NCBI GenBank assembly: GCA_017963125.1 | Contig: JAGCUA010000060.1 | Location: 1-64,000 of the forward strand | From: a bacterium | Lineage (GTDB): Bacteria > UBP6 > UBA1177 | Direction: 5' to 3' | Length of the DNA stretch: 64,000 nucleotides | Shown here: positions 1 to 8,267 of the stretch, piece after piece | How the letters are laid out: every line of letters starts with the position of its first letter | Numbering within the stretch: position 1 is the first letter of the stretch | Notes under the pieces: model-generated | The model's database searches: none | What the model was told of the DNA's origin: nothing | The model's input: only the letters and a program-made list of their open reading frames with translations | Translations under genes and position numbers: made by a program

Positions 1-29
1 ATGTTTGTATCGACGAGTTTACCATTCAT
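1..29 (-). CDS. PIN-domain toxin (VapC-like), N-terminal fragment
   Basis: Only the first nine codons lie inside the window. They read MNGKLVDTN and then run off the left edge. A short beta strand ending in Asp-Thr-Asn is the standard opening of PIN-domain ribonucleases, and the Asp is the first metal-binding acid of the family. The start ATG (27-29) overlaps the stop of the small gene just upstream by 11 bases, in another frame, as expected for a translationally coupled antitoxin-toxin pair. The rest of the gene is outside the window, so activity and completeness cannot be judged. Confidence 0.6.
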
Positions 30-237
30 CGGAATCCACCTTTCGACCGTCAGAAACAGCCTGTTCTATTAAATCGGAATCGGATTCGCTTATTTTTCCG
101 ACAAATTTTTTGAGATCCCGTTTCGGATGCACGAATTCATCAAGAAAAGTTATTATAACCCGCTGATTTGTTTTTACGGCAACATCACCTTCGGTTACAT
201 AATTTTCACCGTCAAAATATCCTTTTACTGACAGCAT
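19..237 (-). CDS. small antitoxin-like protein paired with PIN toxin
   Basis: This protein has 72 residues when started at ATG 235-237. A clear GGGAGGT Shine-Dalgarno lies upstream; the longer in-frame start at 276 has no better site. The N-terminus (VKGYFDGENYV) resembles the short beta-strand start of small antitoxins that accompany VapC-type PIN toxins. The C-terminal half is charged and helical (KKFVGKISESDSDLIEQ) and would be the toxin-binding tail. The downstream gene starts inside its stop region and begins like a PIN domain. Function is inferred from this pairing and size; no strong DNA-binding motif is visible. Confidence 0.6.
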   Translation of the reverse strand: MLSVKGYFDGENYVTEGDVAVKTNQRVIITFLDEFVHPKRDLKKFVGKISESDSDLIEQAVSDGRKVDSDEW

Positions 238-321
238 TTCCGCACCTCCCTGCAAAAAACAACTTATTATACTCAATTTTTTGGGAAAAGCGAGACTTTG
301 ATTTTCCAGTTGAAGTAAAGT

Positions 322-369
322 AGTCGTTAAGGTGTAAAGGCCGTCTTTTTCGACTATGACTGGTTCGGA
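322..369. repeat. gcvPB-derived fragment in intergenic DNA
   Basis: Bases 329-356 are identical over 28 bases to 1665-1692 inside gcvPB, and similarity extends to about 322-369 against 1657-1707 with a few changes and one-base gaps. The gaps destroy the reading frame, so this is a non-coding remnant. It lies between the PH-SHOCT gene and the antitoxin gene, in a 149-base stretch where nothing else is recognisable. Confidence 0.75.
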
Positions 370-386
370 AAAAGTTATTTTTACAA

Positions 387-938
387 TTATTCTGCAAGGA
401 TTTTTGCTTTTTGCTGAGCAAATTCTTCTTCTGTAAGGATTCCTTTTTCTTTAAGTGCAGCAAGTTTTTCAAGTTTTGCAATAGTATCATCTTGATTGGA
501 TGCTTTCGCTTCAGAAGTCTCTGTGTTTTTCAATTCTTTTATTGCGAGATTGACTGCATCCACAAAATGTTTGACTGTTGGTTTAGGACAATTCTCAATT
601 ATCATTTTTGCACCACCATGCCAAATTTCAATCGAACCGAAAAAAAGTCCTATTTTGTAAGAAACAGAGTTTATTTTGTCTAATGCCATTTCTGATTGCT
701 TTACTCCGAAAAACATACCATAGTCCAATAAAATGATACGTTTTTGAGTACATACAATGAGCCATGTAGTTCCGCTCATAAAACCAGAGGTAAGGTATTT
801 TATTTGCTCCTCATCTTCAAGAATTTCAGGTAAATGTTTGACCTCTTTTGAAGTATTTGTGGCTTTTGTCATCTCCAATAAATCGACAGTTCCATCAAGG
901 TTTTTGATCTCTTCCTGAATGCTTTCCAAAGTTCTCAT
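387..938 (-). CDS. bacterial PH-domain and SHOCT-domain protein
   Basis: This is a 183-residue protein. Residues about 35-130 form a beta-rich block (TTWLIVCTQKRIILLDYG, then FGSIEIWHGGAKMIIENC) resembling bacterial PH-like domains of the YvbH/DUF304 kind. The last 31 residues match the SHOCT pattern, a short helical oligomerisation module (KLAALKEKGILTEEEFAQQK). The combination is common, and such proteins are usually cytosolic with unknown function. There is no signal peptide or membrane segment. The start follows AAGGAGAC with good spacing. It stands alone between a toxin-antitoxin remnant and the gcv operon, so context adds nothing. Confidence 0.8.
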   Translation of the reverse strand: MRTLESIQEEIKNLDGTVDLLEMTKATNTSKEVKHLPEILEDEEQIKYLTSGFMSGTTWLIVCTQKRIILLDYGMFFGVKQSEMALDKINSVSYKIGLFFGSIEIWHGGAKMIIENCPKPTVKHFVDAVNLAIKELKNTETSEAKASNQDDTIAKLEKLAALKEKGILTEEEFAQQKAKILAE

Positions 939-1119
939 TGTAGTCTCCTTAAAATTAAAAAAATAAACAGAACAAAAGTGCTCGTTGAAATTTTCTGTAT
1001 TTAGTTTTATAAAGCAAAATTTTTTTAATTTTTGAGCTGAAAAAGTTCGTAATATACTAATATTGCTGTTTTTTTGAATTTTGAAATGAATGCTTTATGT
1101 TTCATTGAAGCGGAAGTCG

Positions 1120-1146
1120 CAAAAGGCGGCCCGAAGGCCGCCCTTT
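1120..1146 (-). terminator. rho-independent terminator of the gcv operon
   Basis: Read on the minus strand, a 7-bp stem GGCGGCC/GGCCGCC closed by a TTCG tetraloop is followed by TTTTGCG. It begins only a few bases past the gcvPB stop. The rest of the gap to 938 is AT-rich with no other recognisable feature. Confidence 0.85.
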
Positions 1147-1150
1147 GAAG

Positions 1151-2614
1151 TTAATGTTGCCACTTGAGCACAGGTTTTCTTGCTGCCAGGGTTTCGTCCG
1201 GGCGGCTGATAGCAGTGTTCAGCGGAGCGTTGAGGATGTTTTCGGGATTGGTTTTTGCGGTTTCGGCGATGTCGATCATGGCTTCGATGAACTCGTCGAG
1301 AGTCTCTTTGCTTTCGCTTTCGGTCGGCTCGATCATAAGTGCGCCGTGAACGATGAGCGGGAAGTAGACTGTCGGCGGATGGTAGCCGCGGTCGATGAGA
1401 GCTTTTGCGATATCCATCGTCGTGATGTGGTTCGGCATTTCGGAATCGTCAAAAACGACTTCGTGGAGCGTGTCTGATTTGTATTTGAGGTGATAGTAGT
1501 CACGAAGGCACGCTTTGATGTAGTTCGCGTTGAGAACTGCGTTTTTCGCGGTCTCGCCGAGGTGTTCCTTGCCGTATTCAAGGATATAGATGAACGCTTT
1601 GAGCGTTACGCCCATGTTTCCGTAGAATGAGCGGACTCTTCCCATCGAGTTGTCGGAGTCGTTGAAGGTGTAAAGGCCGTCTTTTTCGACTACGAACGGG
1701 TTCGGAAGGAATTCGACAAGTTTCTGGCATACGCCTACAGGACCTGCACCGGGGCCGCCGCCGCCGTGAGGCGTGGAGAAGGTTTTGTGAAGGTTGTAGT
1801 GAAGGACGTCGATACCCATGTCACCTGGTCTTGCGACACCGAGAAGTGCGTTCATGTTCGCACCGTCGCCGTAAACAAGGCCGCCTGCGTCGTGGACCAT
1901 TTTCGTGATTTCAAGAATGTCGCTTTCGAAAACGCCGAGCGTGTTCGGGTTGGTGAGCATGATGCCGGCAACTTCGTCTGTGAGGAGCGATCTGAGCGTG
2001 TCAAGGTTTACTTTTCCGTGTTCGTCGCTCTGAAGGACGACAACTTCAAATCCGTTGAGTGCGCAGCTTGCGGGGTTGGTGCCGTGCGCGCTGTCGGGGA
2101 TGATTATTTTTTTGCGTTTTTTGTCGCCCATCTTGTCGAAGTAGCTTCTGATTATGCCGATACCGGTGTATTCGCCGTGTGCGCCTGCTGCCGGATTGAG
2201 CGTGCATGCTGCAAAGCCGCCGATCTCAGCGAGCATTCTCTGCATTTCGAACATGATCTTGAGAGTTCCCTGCGCGTAAGGAGCCGGAGTTTCGGGGTGA
2301 AGCTCGGTGAACTGCGGGTTTCTGACAAGTTTTTCGTTGATCTTCGGGTTATACTTCATCGTGCAGCTGCCGAGCGGATAGAAACCGTGGTCAAGGCTGT
2401 AGTTGTAAGTCGAAAGTCTCGTGTAGTGGCGGACGACATCGACTTCGCTGAGTTCCGGAAGGTCAAGATCGTCTCTGCGGAGCTCTGCCGGAAGTATGTT
2501 TTCAGCGCCTTTGAGGTCTTCTTCGGGAAGCGAATATCCGCGTCTTCCTTCGCGGCTTCTTTCAAAAATGACCGATTCTTTAAGTTTGAGGTCTTTCATT
2601 CCGGGGTAACTCAT
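1151..2614 (-). CDS. gcvPB: glycine dehydrogenase (decarboxylating) subunit 2
   Basis: This is the P-protein beta subunit of the two-subunit glycine cleavage system. It decarboxylates glycine with pyridoxal phosphate and passes the aminomethyl group to the lipoyl arm of GcvH. The 487-residue length fits the family. The PLP-lysine region is clear near residue 275 (HYNLHKTFSTPHGGGGPGAG), as is the upstream SAHGTNPASCA block. Its ATG overlaps the gcvPA stop by four bases (ATGA), so the two subunits are translationally coupled. It is last in the operon and followed by a strong terminator. No frame damage is visible. Confidence 0.97.
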   Translation of the reverse strand: MSYPGMKDLKLKESVIFERSREGRRGYSLPEEDLKGAENILPAELRRDDLDLPELSEVDVVRHYTRLSTYNYSLDHGFYPLGSCTMKYNPKINEKLVRNPQFTELHPETPAPYAQGTLKIMFEMQRMLAEIGGFAACTLNPAAGAHGEYTGIGIIRSYFDKMGDKKRKKIIIPDSAHGTNPASCALNGFEVVVLQSDEHGKVNLDTLRSLLTDEVAGIMLTNPNTLGVFESDILEITKMVHDAGGLVYGDGANMNALLGVARPGDMGIDVLHYNLHKTFSTPHGGGGPGAGPVGVCQKLVEFLPNPFVVEKDGLYTFNDSDNSMGRVRSFYGNMGVTLKAFIYILEYGKEHLGETAKNAVLNANYIKACLRDYYHLKYKSDTLHEVVFDDSEMPNHITTMDIAKALIDRGYHPPTVYFPLIVHGALMIEPTESESKETLDEFIEAMIDIAETAKTNPENILNAPLNTAISRPDETLAARKPVLKWQH

Positions 2615-3969
2615 TTTGCACCTCCTGTAACTTCTTTGAGTGCCGCAACGAACTTGTCAAGCTCTTCGTAGCTGTGGATCTCTGTCGTGTTGACGATGAC
2701 CGCGTTTTCAAGTTCGGGGTAGTATTTTTTCGCGTGGATTCCGCCTAGGATCCCTTTCTCAGCGAGTGCTTTGAGTGCGCAGCAAGCGCAGCCGGGGGTG
2801 AGGATCGTGAATTCGTTGTAGTTGCTTCCTTTGAAAGCGACTTTGCACGGAGTTTCCTTCTCGATTTTGTTCTTGAGGTAGTCTGCGCGTTTGAGGTTCA
2901 TGAGCGCGACTTCCTTCATGCCCTGTTTGCCCATCGTAGCGAGGTAAATAGAAGCCGCCGTCGCCATAAGTCCCTGGTTGGAGCAGATGTTCGAGGTCGC
3001 TTTTTCGCGTTTGATGTGCTGTTCGCGGGCCGAAAGTGTGAGAACGAAGCAGCGGTTGCCGTTCTTGTCGACTGTCTGGCCGATAAGTCTGCCGGGCATC
3101 TTTCTCATGTATTTTTCCTTGCAGGTGAAAAGACCTACGCCGGGGCCGCCGAAGTTTACCGGGATTCCGAGTGCCTGACCGTCACCGACAGCGATGTCAG
3201 CGTCGATGTCGCCGGGAGTCGCAAGGATTCCGAGAGCCGTTGTTTCGGTGATAACCGGAATGAGCAATGCGCCCTTTTCATGCGTGACTTCGGAGATCTT
3301 GCGGATGTTTTCGATCATGCCGAAGTAGTTCGGATACTGGAAAACTACGCAGATCGTGTCTTCGTCGATTTTTGCAAGTTCCTTTTCCGCAACGCAGCCA
3401 GTAGCGGCATCCATTTCAAGAAGGTCGATCGAATCTACAACGAAGCCGGTGTAGGTCCTGATCGTCTGGATGTACTGCGGGTTGACTGTTGAAGCAATGA
3501 GGACTTTGTGTCTTTTCGTCTGGATTTTGTGCGACATAAGGACTGCTTCAGCCGCAGCGGTCGCGCCGTCATACATCGAAGCGTTCGCGACATCCATTTT
3601 GAAAAGGTTAGCGATCATCGTCTGGAACTCGAATATAGCCTGAAGCGTTCCCTGGCTGACTTCGGGCTGGTACGGAGTGTAGGAAGTGTAGAACTCGCTT
3701 CTCGAGATCATCTGGTCAACGAGAGCGGGGCAGTGGTGTTTGTAGCAGCCGCCGCCGAGGAAGGAAAGCATGTTTGCGCCGGTATTTTCCTTGCCGAGTT
3801 CGTCCATGATTTTTTCAAGTTCGGGTTCGCTTTTAGCAGAGGGGATGTTCAGCTCTTTTTTGAGGAGAACGTTCTGCGGAAGCGGGGAGAAGAGGTCGGA
3901 AACCGACTTTACGCCGATTTTGTCGAGCATCTCTTTCCTTTCTTTATCCGTTATCGGAAGGTATCTCAT
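2611..3969 (-). CDS. gcvPA: glycine dehydrogenase (decarboxylating) subunit 1
   Basis: This is the P-protein alpha subunit, partner of GcvPB in the heterotetrameric glycine decarboxylase. The 452 residues match the family length. Typical segments are present: FLGGGCYKHHCPALVD near residue 68, SRSEFYTSYTPYQPEVSQGTLQ, and SNICSNQGLMATAASIYLA. The split-subunit form is typical of Gram-positives, Thermotoga and many deep-branching bacteria, in contrast to the fused GcvP of E. coli. The start follows GAGGTAAAAA. A hairpin with a T-run lies just upstream in the gap after gcvH and may set its level relative to GcvH. Confidence 0.97.
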   Translation of the reverse strand: MRYLPITDKERKEMLDKIGVKSVSDLFSPLPQNVLLKKELNIPSAKSEPELEKIMDELGKENTGANMLSFLGGGCYKHHCPALVDQMISRSEFYTSYTPYQPEVSQGTLQAIFEFQTMIANLFKMDVANASMYDGATAAAEAVLMSHKIQTKRHKVLIASTVNPQYIQTIRTYTGFVVDSIDLLEMDAATGCVAEKELAKIDEDTICVVFQYPNYFGMIENIRKISEVTHEKGALLIPVITETTALGILATPGDIDADIAVGDGQALGIPVNFGGPGVGLFTCKEKYMRKMPGRLIGQTVDKNGNRCFVLTLSAREQHIKREKATSNICSNQGLMATAASIYLATMGKQGMKEVALMNLKRADYLKNKIEKETPCKVAFKGSNYNEFTILTPGCACCALKALAEKGILGGIHAKKYYPELENAVIVNTTEIHSYEELDKFVAALKEVTGGAK

Positions 3970-3992
3970 TTTTTACCTCTCAAGTTTTTAAT

Positions 3993-4020
3993 AAAAAAAG
4001 GGGAACGAAAACGCTCCCCC
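3993..4020 (-). terminator. intra-operon terminator between gcvH and gcvPA
   Basis: On the minus strand the stem GGGGAGCG/CGTTCCCC with a TTTT loop is followed directly by seven Ts, a textbook intrinsic terminator. It sits 24 bases past the gcvH stop and before gcvPA, so transcripts from the gcvT promoter should partly stop here. Confidence 0.8.
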
Positions 4021-4043
4021 GAATCAAAAATCCTCTGAAACAC

Positions 4044-4445
4044 TTAGTCTTCCTGAGTTGCAAGGAATTCTTCGTATTCTTCAGCTGTCATAAGCGAGCT
4101 GAAATCCTCGTCGTTCTCAGCTTCTACTTCATAAAGCCAGCCGTCTCCGTAGCAGTCGCTGCTTACAGTTTCGGGGCTGTCTTCAAGCATATCGTTTACT
4201 GCGATAACGGTTCCGGTGATCTGGTTGCAGATGTCTTCGGAGCTTTTTACAGTCTCGATCGTGCAGTCAACGCCGTCTTTGTCGATAACGGTTTCGGTTT
4301 CCGGAAGTTCAACGTAGGTGATGTCGCCGGCATGCTGTGCAGCGAAATCGGTGATACCAAGGCGGTATCTTTTGTTGCCGAGATCCATAACCCATTCGTG
4401 TGTTCTCGAATACCTGAGTTCGGAAGGAACATTGTAATTTGACAT
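4044..4445 (-). CDS. gcvH: glycine cleavage system H protein
   Basis: This 133-residue lipoyl carrier protein shuttles the aminomethyl intermediate between P-, T- and L-proteins. The lipoyl-lysine motif ETVKSSED is at residue 67, preceded by the conserved YSRTHEWV start and the GDITYVELPE strand. The C-terminus is normal (GDGWLYEVE, then an acidic helix). The gene starts behind AGGAGAAAATC, 31 bases downstream of gcvT. A strong hairpin with a T-run follows it, which would favour extra GcvH over GcvPA/PB. Confidence 0.97.
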   Translation of the reverse strand: MSNYNVPSELRYSRTHEWVMDLGNKRYRLGITDFAAQHAGDITYVELPETETVIDKDGVDCTIETVKSSEDICNQITGTVIAVNDMLEDSPETVSSDCYGDGWLYEVEAENDEDFSSLMTAEEYEEFLATQED

Positions 4446-4476
4446 GATTTTCTCCTGAAAAAAAGTTATTAAAAAG

Positions 4477-5586
4477 TTATAACATTGAAGCCATTTTCTT
4501 TCTTGAAGTGCCCTTTACAAGCGGATTTGCCTTGACAAAAGCCTTGAAAGTTTTGCCTTTTTCGTTAAGAAGCTCGATCTCTTCATCGATCGCAAGTTCC
4601 TTGTTGACTCTGATGAAGCCGGCCGGAACCATTCCGAGCGAAACTGCCATGATCTCCGAAGTGAGAACGCCGATCTCTTCGCCTTTGTAGATAACTTTTG
4701 AGTGGTCGCCCGGTTTTCTTTTGCCTTCGACTGTGATCGCGTAAGCGAAGATCGTTCCTTTGGCAGCCATAAGCGGCTCTTTGCCGATGAAATCGTGTTC
4801 GTAGCTGATTGCGAATTCCCACGGAGTTCCTGCAGCAACTACGTCCGGACGTACTTCGTGACCCGAAAGAGGAAGGCCTGCTTCAAGTCTGAGCGTGTCT
4901 CTTGCGCCGAGTCCTGCCGGCATGATCCCGTATTTTTCGCCTCTTGCAAGAAGAAGATCCCAAAGTTTTACGGTCTCTTTAATGTCGCAGTAGATCTCAA
5001 AACCGATCTCGCCCGTGTAGCCTGTTCTGCTGAGGAGGACTTTGATTCCGTCAAGGTTTACATTGTCAACGAAGCGGAAGAATTTAAGTCCTTCGATCGC
5101 TTCTCTTCCTGCGATCTCTGCTATAAGTTTAGGCGCGTTCGGGCCCTGAAGGTCGAGTTTGCAGGTATTTGCGCTGATGTTTTCAAGCTGCATATCCGGA
5201 AGAGCGTTCTTTTTCAGCCATTCGAAGTCGCTGTCCTGCGTTCCTGCGTTGACGACGAGCATCCATTTTTCTTCGTTGAAGCGGTAAACGATACAGTCAT
5301 CGATTACGCAGCCTTTCTCGTTGAGCATGAAGTTGTACTGTGCCTGACCGTCCTCGATCGCTCTTACATCGTTGGTGAGCATTTTCTGCCAGAAAGCGAA
5401 GGAATCCTTTCCGGTGATGATGTATTCACCCATGTGGCAGATGTCGAAAAGGCCGCAGTTTTCACGCGTCGCCTTATGCTCGGCAGTCTGACCGGTTTTA
5501 TACCACAGCGGCATATCCCATCCGCCGAATTCAGCCATTGTAGCGCCCATTGCTACGTGTCTTTCAAATAACGGAGTCTTGTTCAT
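4477..5586 (-). CDS. gcvT: glycine cleavage system T protein (aminomethyltransferase)
   Basis: GcvT transfers the aminomethyl carbon from GcvH to tetrahydrofolate, releasing ammonia. The 369-residue length and motifs fit: GWDMPLWYKTGQTAEH near the start, GLFDICHMGEY, DDCIVYRF, LSRTGYTGEIGFEIY and the C-terminal barrel. It is the first gene of the operon gcvT-gcvH-gcvPA-gcvPB. A promoter-like TTGCAT-16 bp-TATAAA lies just upstream, and no glycine riboswitch fold is visible in the 123-base leader region. The L-protein gene (lpd) is not in the window. Confidence 0.97.
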   Translation of the reverse strand: MNKTPLFERHVAMGATMAEFGGWDMPLWYKTGQTAEHKATRENCGLFDICHMGEYIITGKDSFAFWQKMLTNDVRAIEDGQAQYNFMLNEKGCVIDDCIVYRFNEEKWMLVVNAGTQDSDFEWLKKNALPDMQLENISANTCKLDLQGPNAPKLIAEIAGREAIEGLKFFRFVDNVNLDGIKVLLSRTGYTGEIGFEIYCDIKETVKLWDLLLARGEKYGIMPAGLGARDTLRLEAGLPLSGHEVRPDVVAAGTPWEFAISYEHDFIGKEPLMAAKGTIFAYAITVEGKRKPGDHSKVIYKGEEIGVLTSEIMAVSLGMVPAGFIRVNKELAIDEEIELLNEKGKTFKAFVKANPLVKGTSRKKMASML

Positions 5587-5628
5587 AGTTCCCTCTCTTA
5601 AATTTATAAGAAAACAAAAAATCAGTTG

Positions 5629-5656
5629 TTTATAGTAGAAAAAATATTCAATGCAA
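5629..5656 (-). promoter_or_regulatory. promoter of the gcv operon
   Basis: On the minus strand TTGCAT (5651-5656) and TATAAA (5629-5634) are separated by 16 bases, about 42 bases before the gcvT start. Confidence 0.55.
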
Positions 5657-5709
5657 GGAAAACAAACGAAAATCGGAAGTTTTATTGGCAGAGCATTTTT
5701 GCAGGAATT

Positions 5710-8256
5710 TTATCCTACCACATTCACGAGTTTGCCGGGGATGTAGACGACTTTTTTGATCTCACCCGATTTGAGGAATTTGGAGTAGTCTTTCGCCCTG
5801 ACTGCTGCTTCAACTTCGGCTGCGGTGACGTTTGCGGGGAAGTTCATTTTGTCGCGGAGTTTGCCGTTTACCTGGACTACGACGAGGATCTCGTCTTTGA
5901 CGAGCGCTTTTTCATCGAGTTTGGGGAACGGTGTTTCGGCGATTTCCTTCATGCCGCAGATCTCGGCGAGTTCTTCGGTGATGTGCGGTGCAAACGGGTT
6001 GAGAAGGAGTATTATCGAGCGGAGTGCCTGAGCGAGAACTGCTTTTTCGGTGTCTGTTTCAGGCTTAAGTTTGTATGCCGCGTTGACAAGTTCCATGATC
6101 GCGCTGATCGCGGTATTGAAGTGGAATCTTTCGATTTCGTCTCCGACTTTTTTGATGGTTTCATGGGTTTTAGCCCAGAGTTCCTTGCCGGCACCTTCAA
6201 CATTTTCTGGGTCAGCGAAATTTCTGATGATATCTTCGTTCGCTGTGACGATGTTCCAGATCCTTGTGAGGAATCTGCTGCAGCCTTCGACGCCTTCTTC
6301 AGACCATTCGAGGTCTTTCTCGGGCGGAGCCGCGAAGAGGACGAAAAGTCTTGCAGTGTCTGCGCCGTATTTGTCGATGAGGACGAGCGGATCGACGACG
6401 TTTTTCTTTGATTTGCTCATTTTTTCGACTCTGCCGACGTTTACGGGAGAATCGTCGGAGATCGTGTAGTATTTCCCGTCTTTCTTGTAAACTTCGTCAG
6501 GGTATAAATAGCCGGAATCGTTGGAGTAAGATTCCATGCAGACCATGCCCTGCGTAAGGAGGTTCTTAACCGGCTCACGGAATCCGATATAGCCCAAATC
6601 TGCTAACACTTTCGTGAAGAAACGTGTGTAGAGCAGGTGCATTACGGCGTGTTCTACTCCGCCGATGTACTGGTCAACCGGCATCGCGTGGTCGACTTCC
6701 TTGCGTGAGAAGGGAACGTTAGAGCTCTTCGGATCGCAGTATCTCATGTGATACCACGAACTTTCGACGAAAGTATCCATAGTGTCTGTCTCTCTTGTCG
6801 CCTTGCCGCCGCAGATCGGGCAAGTCGTCTCGTAAAATTCGGGCATATCCTTGAGCGGACTTGTAACGCCTGTAAATTCGACGTTTTCGGGAAGTCTGAC
6901 AGGAAGATTCTCGATTTTTTCGGGAACCGTGCCGCATTTCGGGCAGTTTATCATCGGGATCGGTGTTCCCCAGTATCTCTGACGGCTGATGCCCCAGTCG
7001 CGAAGCCTGTAGTTGACGCCGATTCTTCCTTTTCCCTCTTTGATGACATAATCGCTGATCTTCTTTTTGGCATCAGTCGATTTTGTGCCGTCGAAAATGC
7101 CGCTGTTGACGAGGACGCCGGGCTCGGTGTAAGCCTCTGCAAGCGGTTCTTCAAGAGCTTTGTCTTCAGGCTGGATAACGATTTTTACTGGAAGTCCGTA
7201 CTTCTTTGCAAAGTCGAAATCGCGCTGGTCGTGAGCCGGAACCGCCATGACGATTCCAGTTCCGTAGCCCGCAAGGACGAAGTTCGCGAAATAAAGCGGA
7301 ACTTTCTCGCCGGTGAGCGGGTGGATCAGATATTTGCCCGTGAAGAAGCCTTTCTTTTCGTAGTTTTCATCGCGTGTCTCAAGGTGCAGACGTTTGACTT
7401 CATCGATAAATGCCTGCATCTCGGCGCGGTTGGGAGCATCCTCAAGAAATTTCGCCGTGAACTCGTGCTCGACCGCCATACTGACGAAAGTTACACCCAT
7501 GAGCGTGTCGGGACGTGTCGTAAAGACAGTCGCCGTTTCGTCGCTGTCGGCGAATTTGAAGTCGATATATGTTCCTTCGCTTCTTCCGATCCAGTTGCGC
7601 TGCATCTCTTTTACGTTGTCGGGCCAGCCTTTGAGCTCGTCCAGGCAGTCGAGAAGTTCCTGCGCATAGTCGGTGATTTTGAAATACCACTGTTCGATTT
7701 TGCGTTTTTCGACCGGACAGCCGTGACGCCAGCAGATGCCGTTTTCGACCTGCTCGTTGGCAAGGACGGTGTTGCATTTCGGGCACCAGTTGACCTCACT
7801 GTTCTTTTTGTAGACAAGGCCGCGGTTGAACATTTCGATGAAGAATTTCTGTTCCCAGCGGTAATATTCCGGCCTGCATGTCGCGGTTTCACGGCTCCAG
7901 TCGTAGCTGAAGCCGAGCTGATGGAAACGTTCGCGCATGTTATCGATGTTAGCGTAAGTCCACTTTGCCGGCGGGATCTTGTTTTCGATCGCGGCGTTCT
8001 CAGCGGGAAGTCCGAACGAGTCCCAGCCTATCGGATGAAGGACGTTGAACCCTTTTCTGAAGTAGTATCTCGCGACGACATCGCCTATCGAATAGTTCCT
8101 GACGTGTCCCATGTGAAGTCTGCCCGACGGGTAGGGGAACATCTCGAGCATATAGTATTTCGGACGCGGATCAGCCGCACCTTTGTATTCAAAAATCCCT
8201 GATTCTCTCCACTTTTTCTGCCATTTCGGCTCTATTTTCTTGTGTTCGTAAAGCAT
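5710..8256 (-). CDS. leuS: leucyl-tRNA synthetase
   Basis: This class I synthetase attaches leucine to tRNA-Leu. The HIGH motif is HMGH near residue 48 (YPSGRLHMGHVRNYSIGD) and the KMSKS motif (KMSKSKKNVVDP) is near residue 610. A CPKC/CPVE zinc-type insertion and the CP1 editing domain (TTRPDTLMGVTF) are present. About 848 residues, a normal bacterial length. I place the start at ATG 8254-8256 because GGAGG lies at ideal distance; an ATG at 8269-8271 is the alternative. The gene begins 11 bases after the upstream TPR gene and shares its transcript. Confidence 0.97.
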   Translation of the reverse strand: MLYEHKKIEPKWQKKWRESGIFEYKGAADPRPKYYMLEMFPYPSGRLHMGHVRNYSIGDVVARYYFRKGFNVLHPIGWDSFGLPAENAAIENKIPPAKWTYANIDNMRERFHQLGFSYDWSRETATCRPEYYRWEQKFFIEMFNRGLVYKKNSEVNWCPKCNTVLANEQVENGICWRHGCPVEKRKIEQWYFKITDYAQELLDCLDELKGWPDNVKEMQRNWIGRSEGTYIDFKFADSDETATVFTTRPDTLMGVTFVSMAVEHEFTAKFLEDAPNRAEMQAFIDEVKRLHLETRDENYEKKGFFTGKYLIHPLTGEKVPLYFANFVLAGYGTGIVMAVPAHDQRDFDFAKKYGLPVKIVIQPEDKALEEPLAEAYTEPGVLVNSGIFDGTKSTDAKKKISDYVIKEGKGRIGVNYRLRDWGISRQRYWGTPIPMINCPKCGTVPEKIENLPVRLPENVEFTGVTSPLKDMPEFYETTCPICGGKATRETDTMDTFVESSWYHMRYCDPKSSNVPFSRKEVDHAMPVDQYIGGVEHAVMHLLYTRFFTKVLADLGYIGFREPVKNLLTQGMVCMESYSNDSGYLYPDEVYKKDGKYYTISDDSPVNVGRVEKMSKSKKNVVDPLVLIDKYGADTARLFVLFAAPPEKDLEWSEEGVEGCSRFLTRIWNIVTANEDIIRNFADPENVEGAGKELWAKTHETIKKVGDEIERFHFNTAISAIMELVNAAYKLKPETDTEKAVLAQALRSIILLLNPFAPHITEELAEICGMKEIAETPFPKLDEKALVKDEILVVVQVNGKLRDKMNFPANVTAAEVEAAVRAKDYSKFLKSGEIKKVVYIPGKLVNVVG

Positions 8257-8267
8257 GATTCCTCCGA

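Noticed and set aside
1766-2671. Long open frame opposite gcvPB
   Set aside because: It lies antisense to conserved gcvPB and has a composition typical of shadow frames, with no recognisable motif.
5587-5709. Glycine riboswitch before gcvT
   Set aside because: The leader is short and AT-rich, and I could not find the paired helices and conserved GG/CCG-type core of glycine aptamers.
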